A DNA stretch of 64,000 nt from Chromatiaceae bacterium (GTDB lineage: Bacteria; Pseudomonadota; Gammaproteobacteria; Chromatiales; Chromatiaceae): NCBI GenBank assembly GCA_016714645.1, contig JADKCI010000001.1:124001-188000 (forward strand), given 5' to 3'. Both the position numbers and the translations under genes were made by a program. This document shows positions 26,346-35,489 of the stretch, piece by piece. How positions within the stretch are numbered: position 1 is the first letter of the stretch; every line of letters starts with the position of its first letter. The notes beneath the pieces were generated by a model that was not told where the DNA came from, searched no databases, and saw only the letters and a program-made list of their open reading frames with translations.

Positions 26346-26959
26346 GACGACCCGCCGCTCCGAGGTTTTTATCTCGGGCTTGGCGCCGGACATGCCATCC
26401 TGAGCCCCTTTGATCAATGCCTCGAGGACCTGGCCCAACCCCGCGCCATCTGATTTTCCCCGATTGTCTCCCGCGGACGCTGAGCCTCGCCCTTTCCTCG
26501 GGCGTGTCCATCGTCCGGAACTGCCGGGGCGGGCCGTTGTTGACGTGCCCCGCCGCTACGCCCGGCCGACGATGGCACATCACCGGCAGCGCAGCCCACT
26601 CCCGATCCGCTGCCTGAGTGTCTCTGTTGTTGGCTCTGTCTGCGTTAAGTGTTGGGGCATCGTATCTATCTGATAACGCATGGGTTGCGAGTAGCGCGCG
26701 GGCAAGCCACGCGCCCACGGACTGAGCCTCGCGGCTTAGGTTGCAGTGTCGTATTTACCCAAGCCCGCACCTCATCGCAGGACCGTGTAGGACAAACGAC
26801 TACTACCTCTTCAGTCTCTGTCCGATACCAGCCTTTCCGTGCGAGGTCTAGCCTTTCATTGGGCTACCGTGCTCGCGGCGAACAGGGGATTCCGACGTTC
26901 GCCCGCGCATTGCCCGGGGCATCTGCTCTCTTGGAATCTTCGCCGGACGGAGAAATGCA
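26346..26959. other. Upstream region of the 963-aa protein gene, no gene supported
   Basis: About 600 bases. Open frames on both strands are short and unlike known proteins. The stretch 26620-26840 is less G+C-rich and should hold the promoter of the 26960 gene, but no clear boxes were found. Confidence 0.45.
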
Positions 26960-29851
26960 ATGAAGACACCAAAACGCAAGACCGTCGCCACGGCGGTTCT
27001 TCTCGTGGTCGCCGCCGGTCTCGCGGCGGACGACGGCCTGCTGCTGCGCAAGAATTTGTCGAGAACGCCCGATTACGAGACGGAGTTCGCGGGCATCAAC
27101 ATGGCCAAATTCTATGTGCCGGCTCAGAAGTCGGATGGGACGCTGCTGACGGACATCGTCTACAAAGACTATCTCGGCGCAGAGCTGTTTAGTCGCACGA
27201 AGGCCAAGCCGCTCATCGTGAACTACACGGATGGTCACGTCGATGGCGTCGACGAGGTGCCGGGCTTCATTGGACATGGACAGCGCGACGCCTGGGCCGC
27301 CGTCTCCCTCGACGATGGCGCCTCCTGGATGCGGACGAATCTGTCCAGATCCGGGACCAAGGAGATCACCATCACCACTGAAGGCCAGCCTTTTACGTAC
27401 TATGGCGACGTCACGCGCATGTACACCCACATGGCGGGCAGAAGGGTCCTGGCCATCTGGATCAGCCGCATGTGCGGTGGTGGCAAGCCCGCCTATCTGC
27501 TGGCCCCGACAGACGGAACTGTGTCGACCGAGAACCTCGATCCGCTCACTGGCATCGGTTACCAGGATCTCTTCGGCGTGCGCGGCCAGCAGGGCTACGT
27601 CGAGTACACGGACGCCTGGGCCGCGGTGGGCAAGGTTCCTTACTCGTGCGTCTGGACCGCCCGTGGGACCATTCAGCAGGACGAGACGACCGGCAAGTCG
27701 GTAGTGCTGTGGCGCCTACCCGAGCGTCTGACCTCCGGGGTGCGCGACGCCCACCGCATCGAGGTGTCCTGCGCCCTGAAAGCCGGCTGCGCCGTCTCCT
27801 GGCAGGAGGACCCGGAAGGACTACGCCCCGGCGACGGCGAGGGCCCCGGCGAGGGCTGGAGCGGCGCCGTGGCCCACAAGGGCACCGACGTCTGGTATAG
27901 CTGGATCGACTGGGCCAACTTCGACGCCATGGACATCGACGACAACGGCGTTGCGGATGAACTCGAGGAGGTGCTGGAAGCGGGGGGTAGACCCAGGGTG
28001 GTGGTCCCCATGGCCATCCCAGTGCGGCTCACCGACAACGAGAAGTGTTCGCCCGATGACACCAAGGCTTACTGCACGGCGTCGTTGGATCTCGACGGCG
28101 ACGGCGCTGCCGACGACCTGATCTGCGACGGCACCAACACGGTAACCTACGTGAATAAGCAGGGCGAAACGGTTGAGGCCTGCGTTGCAGACGATGGACG
28201 CGTCTTCAACGGCCAGACCGCCGCGACCCGGCCGCGTATCTCGCTGCAATCCTATAGGAAGGCCGGCGGCGATACCCCGGACAGCGAGGATGACGTCTAT
28301 TCCGCCTGGACGGTCATCGCCTATGAGGAGAACAAGGCCCTTGGTGAGCTCGACCTGGACGATGACGACATCATCGACGGCACGGATCTGCCGGCCGAGA
28401 TCGGCAAGAACGCCCGCTACGTGAGCTTCGAGCTCGGCAAGCCGGAGGTCATTCGGCAGAACCTCCAGCTCAATCAACCCGCCGTGAATTGGGAAGACGG
28501 CACCTTCACCGACCTGTTTATCATCGATGCCATCAAGGACAAGCTGCTGGTCCAGGCATCGCTCTACGAGACGGAGATTGCCCGTCGCGCGGCCCTGATG
28601 GTCCAGCCCTTGGGCAAGGTGGTGGATTCGAACTCCAAGCTCTCGGCCATGCCGCTGTTCAAGCAGGGGATACTCAACCAGGGCGGACCCGCGGACATCC
28701 TGGCCCGGCGCTTCGTCGCCCCCGCCTTGTTCAATCCCGCCGTGGATAATCCCTACGACGAAAAGAACATGGCCTGCGATGAATGGCAGTTTACAGACGG
28801 ACTCAACCCGAACTATCTGGACGGCCTCTGCATGTCGCCTGCCATCAATGTCTCGGCCACCATACCGGTCACCTGTGACATCGCCTGCACCTACGTGGGT
28901 GATGGGGGAACCCCGACGGTTGACCCAGACTTCGTCAACGATGACGGCACCTCGATCGAGGTACCCAAGGTTCAGACCTGGGACCAAAAGGTAGATCAGC
29001 TCGACGACCAGTCCTGGGAGAACCCCATGGACGTGGCCAAGGGTCACCGCGGCTTCCTGGACAAGGACTTCGTCATGCTGATGTACGCCTGGTCGCCCAA
29101 CTGGAAGACCAACGCCATCGGCAAGGACCAGTACAACCTGTATGCGCGGCGGTCGTTCGACGGAGGCGTCACCTGGACCACCACCCCGGCAGCCCTGCCC
29201 CTGGGTGGAAACGGCACCACCACCTGCGAGATCTTCCGCAACGCCACGGGCGGTCTGCTGACGACCCCGGTGTGCACGGACTACGCCGCCGGTGCCTTCG
29301 AGAAGGCGCGGAATCTCTCGGTGCTGACCAGCCTCAAGACCACGGTGCTCGACCCGCGCTATGCGCCCTCGGGTAGCTTCGACCCGGACGGCGACGGCAA
29401 GCTCGACTTCCCGATCGTGTATGAGGACGACGACACCCGCGACCCGTCCCGCTATGCCATCGTCTATGAGACTGGCGACAACTCCACCGTAGCCCTGGGC
29501 GGCGAGGCCACCCCCCTGAACCTGTACTACTCCCAGGCCGTCAACTGGGGCGACAACTACACGGGCTTCCCGCACCTGTGGAACACAACGGTGGAGGAAA
29601 CCCTCGTAGCAACTCCGCTGTACGTCATGCCGCAGTTCGACGGCATCGAGGCCAACAAGGACCTGCTCTCCGGAGAGGCGAGCCTGGAGATGACCCCGAG
29701 CGGCATGTTCCTGCAGTCCACCTGGAACCAGTGGCAGGAGACGGATCTAGGCGAGGTGTACAACAGCGACGCCTGGTACCGCCGCATCCTGTTCCTCGAC
29801 GATATCGAGAACCCCAACAAGACCGGCGGGGGGGGTGGCAAGGGTCAGTAG
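26960..29851 (+). CDS. Large secreted protein with Asp-box-like and calcium-binding-like motifs
   Basis: 963-aa protein of unknown function. An N-terminal signal-like segment (TVATAVLLVVAAGLAA, residues 8-23) precedes DDGLLLRKNLSRTPDYETEF. Two BNR/Asp-box-like motifs, SLDDGASW (about 115) and SFDGGVTW (about 735), are typical of beta-propellers such as sialidases. At least four Asp-rich loops (DIDDNGVAD, DLDGDGAAD, DLDDDDIID, DPDGDGKLD) look like calcium sites. The tail is Gly-rich (GGGGGKG). GGAG stands nine bases before ATG 26960. No catalytic residues could be identified. A relative exists as a fragment at 26201, and the 551-aa secreted protein nearby is a likely partner. Confidence 0.8.
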   Translation: MKTPKRKTVATAVLLVVAAGLAADDGLLLRKNLSRTPDYETEFAGINMAKFYVPAQKSDGTLLTDIVYKDYLGAELFSRTKAKPLIVNYTDGHVDGVDEVPGFIGHGQRDAWAAVSLDDGASWMRTNLSRSGTKEITITTEGQPFTYYGDVTRMYTHMAGRRVLAIWISRMCGGGKPAYLLAPTDGTVSTENLDPLTGIGYQDLFGVRGQQGYVEYTDAWAAVGKVPYSCVWTARGTIQQDETTGKSVVLWRLPERLTSGVRDAHRIEVSCALKAGCAVSWQEDPEGLRPGDGEGPGEGWSGAVAHKGTDVWYSWIDWANFDAMDIDDNGVADELEEVLEAGGRPRVVVPMAIPVRLTDNEKCSPDDTKAYCTASLDLDGDGAADDLICDGTNTVTYVNKQGETVEACVADDGRVFNGQTAATRPRISLQSYRKAGGDTPDSEDDVYSAWTVIAYEENKALGELDLDDDDIIDGTDLPAEIGKNARYVSFELGKPEVIRQNLQLNQPAVNWEDGTFTDLFIIDAIKDKLLVQASLYETEIARRAALMVQPLGKVVDSNSKLSAMPLFKQGILNQGGPADILARRFVAPALFNPAVDNPYDEKNMACDEWQFTDGLNPNYLDGLCMSPAINVSATIPVTCDIACTYVGDGGTPTVDPDFVNDDGTSIEVPKVQTWDQKVDQLDDQSWENPMDVAKGHRGFLDKDFVMLMYAWSPNWKTNAIGKDQYNLYARRSFDGGVTWTTTPAALPLGGNGTTTCEIFRNATGGLLTTPVCTDYAAGAFEKARNLSVLTSLKTTVLDPRYAPSGSFDPDGDGKLDFPIVYEDDDTRDPSRYAIVYETGDNSTVALGGEATPLNLYYSQAVNWGDNYTGFPHLWNTTVEETLVATPLYVMPQFDGIEANKDLLSGEASLEMTPSGMFLQSTWNQWQETDLGEVYNSDAWYRRILFLDDIENPNKTGGGGGKGQ

Positions 29852-29903
29852 ACGAAGGGGGGCGGATAGCATCCCCTCGACCGGCCGGCCTCTGGCCAAG
29901 GAG

Positions 29904-29931
29904 CCGGGGTCCACCCCGGGATGGACCCCGG
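29904..29931 (+). other. Strong hairpin in the 3' region of the 963-aa protein gene
   Basis: CCGGGGTCCA (29904-29913) pairs perfectly with TGGACCCCGG (29922-29931). Further complementary GGCCGG-rich arms outside it (29881-29889 and 29937-29947) could extend the structure. It has no T run; it may stabilise the mRNA end ahead of the terminator at 29978. Confidence 0.5.
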
Positions 29932-29977
29932 GGACTGGGCCGGCCGGAACCTAGAAGGGGGATCTCAATGAAACGAC

Positions 29978-30007
29978 TGCGGCGCCACCACGGCGCCGCA
30001 TTTTTTT
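29978..30007 (+). terminator. Rho-independent terminator after the 963-aa protein gene
   Basis: TGCGGCGCC (29978-29986), loop ACCAC, GGCGCCGCA (29992-30000) and seven T (30001-30007): a textbook terminator. It isolates the secreted-protein gene from the AAA ATPase pseudogene that follows. Confidence 0.92.
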
Positions 30008-31202
30008 GTGGCCTACTGGGGGCCAGATCGCCGACCACGGCGCCTGTCTGCGGGGCTGTTATGGCCAACCCGCCGTGGTGCTGGACCAGCAGGGCGAGGC
30101 GGGGATGCCACTTGGGCGGTGTCGTGCGATGAGGACCTCCTCCAGGCCCTGCGGGTGGCGCTCAAGGAAGAAGACTCGCTCTCTGGCGAGGGAGACTGGG
30201 ACCACCTGCCGAGGGAGATCCCACGGGACTACCTGCTGTCGGTGGCCTGCTGCACGCCGCCGCGCTCGGTGCGTCGCCAGATGGCCGAGCATCACCTCGG
30301 CGACCGCGGCCTGGCCCCCGCCTTGCTGGACGACCTGGCGGATGATCAGGCCCTGGCCCCGGCCCAGTTGGGGGCGGCGCGCCGGCTGTTGGGACTCTGC
30401 CCGACGACGGCGCCGGAACGGGCGGTGCGCGAGGGTGTCTGCGCCCTGCGCACCCTGCTCCACGGCGCGCCCGCGCCCCGGCGACGGTCGGCGGCGACCC
30501 GCTTCGACGTCGCCTTCCTCAACCTGGCGGGTGACGTCACCCCCAGCGCCATCGTTCGGGCCCTGGCGCGGCGGGGCCACGGCAGCCTCTGCTTCTATGG
30601 CCCGCCCGGTACCGGCAAGACCGCCTTCGCCGAGATCCTGGCGGAGGCCCTGGACCGCGAGCTGGTGGCGCGCCAGGCCTCGGACCTGGTATCGAAATGG
30701 GTGGGCGAGACGGAGCAGACCCTGGACAAACTGTTCCGGGAGCGCGATCCGGAACGGTCGGTGCTGCTCCTCGACGAGGTGGACAGCTTCCTCGCGGAGC
30801 GGCGCGAGGCCCGTCACTCCTGGAGCGTACCCAGGTCAACGAACTGTTGCAGCAGATGGAGCGCTTTCCGGGCATCTTCATCGCCGCCACCAACCTGATG
30901 AGTGGCATCGATCAGGCGGCCCTGCGACGGTTTGATTTCAAGCTGCACTTCCGGGCGCTGAACGGGGCCCAGCGGCGGGCCCTGTTCGCGCGAGAGGCGC
31001 TGGCGGATGAGGCGGCGCCGGTGCCGGAACTCCTTGCCCGGCATCTGGAGGCCCTGACGGGGCTAACGCCGGGGGACTTTGCCAACGTCTGCCGGCAACG
31101 GACGCTGCTGTAGGAGGAGGAGGACCTGACGCCGGAGCAGTTTTTGCGACGGCTGGCGGCGGAGTGCCGCCTGAAGCAGGGGGATGAGCGACGGGCGGCC
31201 TA
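30008..31202 (+). pseudogene. AAA-family ATPase, frameshifted and with an in-frame stop
   Basis: The first part encodes a AAA module: Walker A GPPGTGKTAF (about 30601-30630), SDLVSKWVGETE, and Walker B SVLLLDEVDSFL (about 30757-30792). At about 30819 one base is missing: restoring a G gives SWERTQVNELLQQME, and the frame continues with FIAATNLMSGIDQAALRRFD (arginine-finger region). A TAG at about 31111 then precedes EEDLTPEQFLRRLAAECRLK to 31202. The N-terminus is also uncertain, since no ribosome site precedes 30008 and a terminator overlaps it. Single-base errors could explain the lesions; otherwise it is a young pseudogene. Confidence 0.8.
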
Positions 31203-31699
31203 ATGGGCGGGCACCTTTGCCTGACCACCGCCGCCCAGGGAAGGGTGGCGCCGGTGCATGACCGGATGTCGCTGATCCTGCCACCGCGGTCTTGGGCAAC
31301 CTGGCTGGGATGCTCCCGCTGGGCGCACAGTTGCAGGAGCGTGGTCCGGGAAATCCGCAGCAGCCGCGCCGAGTCGCTCCAGCGCTCGCGCAGTTGCGCA
31401 ATCCGCTCCTGGATGGCGGGTGGGCCCAGACGGCCTTCGCTGACGCTGTACTCGACGAAGACCCCGTGGGCGAGGACGACGAACAGGGCCAGGGATCGGC
31501 CTGCCTCGTCCGAGCGTCCGTAAACCAGGTTCCCGCCGGCGTCGAGGTCCAGCTCATCGAAATAGACCCGCACCCCGGGTGTGGCTCCATCGACACAATC
31601 GCCCGGCCGATAGCGGGTGAGTGCGCAGTCGAAGCGCTTGGTCTGTACCTCGGTCTCCCGGCCATCGAGCTCGATATAGAGCGAATCGAACATACCCAT
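30938..31699 (-). CDS. Hypothetical protein; only the first about 150 codons look real
   Basis: From ATG 31699 (GGGAG upstream) the frame encodes MGMFDSLYIELDGRETEVQT followed by acidic sequence with VRVYFDELDLDAGGNLVYG and a C-terminal helical part (RIAQLRERWSDSARLLRISR). I do not recognise the family. After about residue 150 (31250) the frame runs through 264 bases antisense to the AAA ATPase with low-complexity Pro-rich sequence, so the authentic stop has probably been lost through a frameshift near 31200-31250. Small proteins of this kind may be partners of the adjacent ATPase; that is a guess. Confidence 0.55.
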   Translation of the reverse strand: MGMFDSLYIELDGRETEVQTKRFDCALTRYRPGDCVDGATPGVRVYFDELDLDAGGNLVYGRSDEAGRSLALFVVLAHGVFVEYSVSEGRLGPPAIQERIAQLRERWSDSARLLRISRTTLLQLCAQREHPSQVAQDRGGRISDIRSCTGATLPWAAVVRQRCPPIRPPVAHPPASGGTPPPAVAKTAPASGPPPPTAASVAGRRWQSPPALAPSGPPDAGQGVPAPAPPHPPAPLARTGPAAGPRSAPGSAA

Positions 31700-31764
31700 T
31701 TCCCGTCTCCCAAAGTGCGGTCATCCGCAGTATTGAACGCCAGACGCGCCGCGATTGCCAGCCG

Positions 31765-32586
31765 TCACCGCCCGCCGCGCACCCCGATGCTCCCGATGGC
31801 GAACAGGGCGAGCAACACCGCGGCGAGCATCAGCCCCGGCAGGGCCAGCCAGTCCACGACCGGGTAGCGCAGGGCTGTGACGAGCTGCAGCGCGGCAAAC
31901 ACCAAGTAGGCGAAGCTCGCCACCCGGATGCGGGGGTAATCGTTCTCCCGCGCCGCGGCGAAGAGGCTCACGCCAATGGCCAGATAGAAGCTGCCGACCA
32001 TGCGCGCCGTCAGTGGGGTCAGGGACCAGGGCCAGAGTTGCTCCGCACTCCCCGGGGCCACGAACAGCGTTGCCCCCATCACCGCCATCAGGCCGCCCAG
32101 TACCCAATGGGCGAGACGCAGGCCGGCGGGCAGGGGCGTCCCCGGTGTTGGCGCTGCCGCCGGTTGATGCCACTGCGTCCAGAGTGCGGCCAGCAGGCCG
32201 GGGACCAGGGCAACATAGAGGAAGAGCCAACTCCAGGCCCAGGCCTTGGCCGTCCAGAGCGGGCTATGCAGATGGAACTTGTCGAGGTGCAGGAGAGTAG
32301 CGATCAGGATCGAGACGAGCCCCGTGGCGACCACCCAGACACCCACCCGCACCCGTGCCCAGTCCGCTTCGCGCAACCCCAGCACCAGGGCCGTGGCGAC
32401 CGCGAGGTAGCCACAGCCGAGGAAGGCCGCCGTAACGGGGGGCTTGATGGTCCAGGCAAAGAAATCGCTCGTTTGCTCGCTCAACAGGAAGAGCGAGGCC
32501 CCCGCCGCGGCGACGAAGACGCAGGCCGCCCACATAAAGACGCGCGCGTTCGTCGTAACGGGGGTGACTGAGGAAGGATTGGGCAT
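31765..32586 (-). CDS. Multi-pass membrane protein of unknown function
   Basis: 273-aa inner-membrane protein with about eight hydrophobic segments arranged as two similar halves of four (about residues 15-125 and 165-270). Both halves carry a G-x-FYLA/G-x-GYLA-like helix (CGYLAVATAL and SFYLAIGVSL), suggesting an internal duplication. No functional motif was recognised. I chose ATG 32586 (MPNPSSVTPV) over longer in-frame sequence. It is 65 bases upstream of the start of the hypothetical gene at 31699, on the same strand. Confidence 0.65.
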   Translation of the reverse strand: MPNPSSVTPVTTNARVFMWAACVFVAAAGASLFLLSEQTSDFFAWTIKPPVTAAFLGCGYLAVATALVLGLREADWARVRVGVWVVATGLVSILIATLLHLDKFHLHSPLWTAKAWAWSWLFLYVALVPGLLAALWTQWHQPAAAPTPGTPLPAGLRLAHWVLGGLMAVMGATLFVAPGSAEQLWPWSLTPLTARMVGSFYLAIGVSLFAAARENDYPRIRVASFAYLVFAALQLVTALRYPVVDWLALPGLMLAAVLLALFAIGSIGVRGGR

Positions 32587-32864
32587 GGCGATAATCCTCG
32601 CCTGGAATGGCGTGATAGGAGGTGGGTTGAGGCGAGATCGGAGTGACGGGGTACGACGGGGAGAAAACCGCCGTTCAGCCATCTTGGATCCAGGGTATTA
32701 CCCTAGGCTGCCAGCTCCACTCCACCCCCGCCAACCGCGCCAGGGCCTGGTCGCGATCCGTTCCGGGCACCTGGCCAGCGACCAGACTCTGGGCGCTCGG
32801 CCGTTGGGCCCGACGCCAGGCCCGGGCCGCCAGCTCAGCATAGTCCCAGTGCACCGGGCCAACA

Positions 32865-33812
32865 TCAGGTGTAGAGATAGCGCACCAGGTGGAAGAACAG
32901 CGGCGCGGCGAAGCACAGGGAGTCGATGCGGTCCAGCACACCGCCGTGGCCCTGGATCAGGCTGCCGAAGTCCTTGATGCCTCGGTCGCGCTTGATGGCG
33001 GACATGCACAGGCCCCCGGCGAAGCCGGCCAGATTGACCACCAGGGCAATGCCCGCCGCCTCCCAGGGGCTGAAGGGGGTCACCCACCAGAGGGCGGTGC
33101 CGATCAGGGTCGCCGCGGCAATGCCCCCGACAGTCCCCTCCCAGGTCTTGTTGGGGCTCACCTTGGGGACGATCTTGTGCCGGCCCAGGGTCTTGCCGAA
33201 GACGTACTGGAGCACATCGCTCAACTGCACCACCACGATGAGATAGAGCAGGAGCTTGGCGTTCTCCCCCGCATAGCCCGGGATGTCCAGCATGAGCAGC
33301 GCCGGGGCGTGGCTCACGCAATAGACCGCCACCATGAGCCCCCATTGGATTTTGGCGGTGCGGGCGAGGAAGTCCTCCGTGTCCCCTGCCAAGACGCTCC
33401 GCACCGGCACGAACAGGAACGCATAGACCGGGATGAAGATGACGAAGAGCCCGTACCACTGGGTAGCCACCAGCCAGTACTGGACGGGGACGAAGACGAA
33501 GAAGGCCCAGAACAGGGTGCGGTGGTCGGCCCGCCGGGTGGGGGTGAGGGTGATGAACTCCCGCAGGGCGATGAAGGAGGTCAGCCCGAACAGGATCACC
33601 GAGCCTATGCCGCCGGTGGCCAGCGCCGCGGCGAAGACCGCCGTCATCACCCACCAGGCCCGGACCCGGGCGTTCAGGTTGACCACCACCGCCTGGCCGG
33701 CCTCGGCCTGGACCCGTTGCCCCAGGACCCAGCCGATGGCGCTGGCCAGGACCAGCAGCCCCAGGATGCCCGCGAGCAGGGCGACGATCTCTTGGTCCCA
33801 GACGACGTTCAC
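32865..33812 (-). CDS. Phosphatidate cytidylyltransferase (CdsA/YnbB-like)
   Basis: 315-aa polytopic membrane enzyme that makes CDP-diacylglycerol from phosphatidate and CTP. The full family signature is present near the C-terminus: SAIKRDRGIKDFGSLIQGHG followed by GVLDRID, with the catalytic Lys/Asp residues. About eight transmembrane segments precede it. Its start overlaps the acyltransferase stop by ATGA. With the acyltransferase and CDP-alcohol transferase it forms a three-step phospholipid unit like the ynbA/ynbB group of E. coli, so it is probably a second, accessory CdsA. About 190 bases downstream (32675-32862) another minus-strand frame, ending WSWQPRVIPWIQDG, looks weakly coding but is unidentified. 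Confidence 0.88.
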   Translation of the reverse strand: MNVVWDQEIVALLAGILGLLVLASAIGWVLGQRVQAEAGQAVVVNLNARVRAWWVMTAVFAAALATGGIGSVILFGLTSFIALREFITLTPTRRADHRTLFWAFFVFVPVQYWLVATQWYGLFVIFIPVYAFLFVPVRSVLAGDTEDFLARTAKIQWGLMVAVYCVSHAPALLMLDIPGYAGENAKLLLYLIVVVQLSDVLQYVFGKTLGRHKIVPKVSPNKTWEGTVGGIAAATLIGTALWWVTPFSPWEAAGIALVVNLAGFAGGLCMSAIKRDRGIKDFGSLIQGHGGVLDRIDSLCFAAPLFFHLVRYLYT

Positions 33813-34471
33813 TGCTGTCCCCCCAGGGCGATGAGGGCGCTGCGCGCCCGGTCCAGAAAGGCTCGGCGCCCCTCGCCGGGCGTGAGACGCAGGGGCGGGC
33901 CGAAGGTACTGCTCCCCAGGAGCGGCACCGGCAGTATCTCGCCCTTGGGCAGGATGCGGCAGAGGTTCTGCAAGTACACCGGGACCAGGTCCAGGTCCGG
34001 GCGCTCCTTCGCCACGAAGTAGAGCCCGGGCTTCAAGTCGCCGATGGTGACCCCGTCGCCCCGGGTCCCCTCCGGGAACAGGATGAGTGAGGCCCCCTCG
34101 GCCAGGGCTTGGCTCAGGCGGGCCAGGGCCTCGCGCCCGCCCTGGGCGCTGCCGCGGTCCACCAGGACGGCGTTAAGCAGTTCCCGCGCGATCCAGCCCC
34201 GCAACCCGGGCCTGTCCCAATAGTCCGCCGCCGCCACTGGGCGGGTCAGGCGGCGCAGGGCGGGGGGCAAGGCCGCCCACAAGACCAGGGCATCCAGGTG
34301 GCTGGAATGGTTGGCGAAATAGAGCTGCTGGATCGCCTCCGGTCCAGATGCGCTGCCCACCCAGCGGGCATGGGCCCCGGTGACCAGGCGGGTCAGGGCG
34401 ACCAGGAGGCCAGCGGCCAGGTCCGCGGTCCGCGACCTGGGTGGCGGGACATAGATCGCGGCCTGGTTCAT
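33809..34471 (-). CDS. 1-acyl-glycerol-3-phosphate acyltransferase family (PlsC-like)
   Basis: 220-aa membrane-associated acyltransferase. The catalytic HX4D box is NHSSHLD (about residue 53-59) and the substrate motif is FPEGTRG (about 132). AKERPDLDLVPVYLQNL follows, as in PlsC proteins. ATG 34471 overlaps the stop of the upstream gene by ATGA, and its own stop overlaps the cytidylyltransferase start in the same way. It should make phosphatidate for the adjacent cytidylyltransferase. In-frame sequence up to 34729 is antisense to the upstream gene and is excluded. Confidence 0.88.
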   Translation of the reverse strand: MNQAAIYVPPPRSRTADLAAGLLVALTRLVTGAHARWVGSASGPEAIQQLYFANHSSHLDALVLWAALPPALRRLTRPVAAADYWDRPGLRGWIARELLNAVLVDRGSAQGGREALARLSQALAEGASLILFPEGTRGDGVTIGDLKPGLYFVAKERPDLDLVPVYLQNLCRILPKGEILPVPLLGSSTFGPPLRLTPGEGRRAFLDRARSALIALGGQQ

Positions 34472-35121
34472 CGCGCCTCCAGGGCGCGGCGGATGGCCGC
34501 GGTCCGCCGCCAGGCGGTGGCCAGGGCTCCCAGGGCTATGACCGTCAGGGTCGCCAGCAGGACAGTCCCGTCGAGCCCCAGGGGCACGATCAGGGCGGCG
34601 GCCACCAATCCCAGGGTCAGGGCCGCCATGCGGTGGGGTTTGGCCATGGGCCCCTGGAAACCCTGGGACAGACCGGCGGAGCCACCCATGGCCCGGATGT
34701 AGGCGGTCAGCAGGGCCAGCAGGCCGCACAGCCAGCCCAGCTCGGGCCCGAAGGCGAAACCGGTCGCATAACCCGCCGGGACCAGGAGCAGGGGATCGGC
34801 AATGCGATCCGGGACCTCGTTGTAGATTTCTCCGGACTTAGATCCAAGGCCCCCCTCCACCGCGACCATGCCGTCCAGCAGATTGCACAGCAGGCGCAAC
34901 TGGATGCCGACGGCGGCCAGGACGAAGAGGGCGGACCTGGCCCCGCCGGTCGTCCCGGGGGCGACCAGCAGGGCGGCGGCGCCCAGGGTCGCAAAGCCCA
35001 GGCTGGCGAGTGAGATGGCGTTGGGCGGGACCCGCCGATGGGCGAGCCAGGTCGCGAGGACGCGGGCCCAGCGGCTGTCGCGGCTGGTCAAGGGACGGCG
35101 GGCGGGCGGGGCAGGTGGCAT
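34468..35121 (-). CDS. CDP-alcohol phosphatidyltransferase family protein with variant motif
   Basis: 217-aa membrane protein of the CDP-alcohol phosphatidyltransferase family, first gene of the lipid operon. The metal-binding motif D-x2-D-G-x2-A-R-x8-G-x3-D-x3-D appears in altered form: NLLDGMVAVEGG then GEIYNEVPDRIAD, so the first Asp is Asn and the Arg is Val while the last Asp residues remain. The same variant occurs, to my knowledge, in YnjF-like relatives, so this may be a distinct subfamily rather than a dead enzyme. Six hydrophobic segments. The alcohol substrate is unknown. Confidence 0.8.
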   Translation of the reverse strand: MPPAPPARRPLTSRDSRWARVLATWLAHRRVPPNAISLASLGFATLGAAALLVAPGTTGGARSALFVLAAVGIQLRLLCNLLDGMVAVEGGLGSKSGEIYNEVPDRIADPLLLVPAGYATGFAFGPELGWLCGLLALLTAYIRAMGGSAGLSQGFQGPMAKPHRMAALTLGLVAAALIVPLGLDGTVLLATLTVIALGALATAWRRTAAIRRALEAR

Positions 35122-35291
35122 GGCGACTCCGGGTGGCAGTTCGGGCCAAGCTTAGCCGCTATCGAGCGGCGGGTGCCGGTTTAGTACGCGGGAGACCCGC
35201 CGCCGGCGTCTGCAGTCCTAATTTCGTTCCCACCGTCCCCGTGCGAATGCATCCCGTACCGCGCCGAGGTGCTATGGCGTGCAGCGCAGGT

Positions 35292-35328
35292 ATTAGGAAA
35301 TCTAACCGCGCGAGCGGCCACGAGCGAC
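35292..35328. repeat. Dispersed about 38-bp repeat, diverged copy 3
   Basis: ATTAGGAAATCTAACCGCGC followed by GAGCGGCCACGAGCG, a diverged relative of the repeats at 24793 and 25265. It lies in the 370-base gap upstream of the LexA-like gene. Confidence 0.5.
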
Positions 35329-35489
35329 CGGCGCGAGGACATGGTAGACGCGCTGGGAGGCGCTTGACAAGCGACGCCTGCGGGCCGGGCTGATCAGGAC
35401 GGGCTGTGGGCGGCACGGCAATACCCGCAGCAGTAGCTGCGGCGGTATCCTATCCCCAACGACCTACCGCCCTGCTCTGGAGCCCCCGG

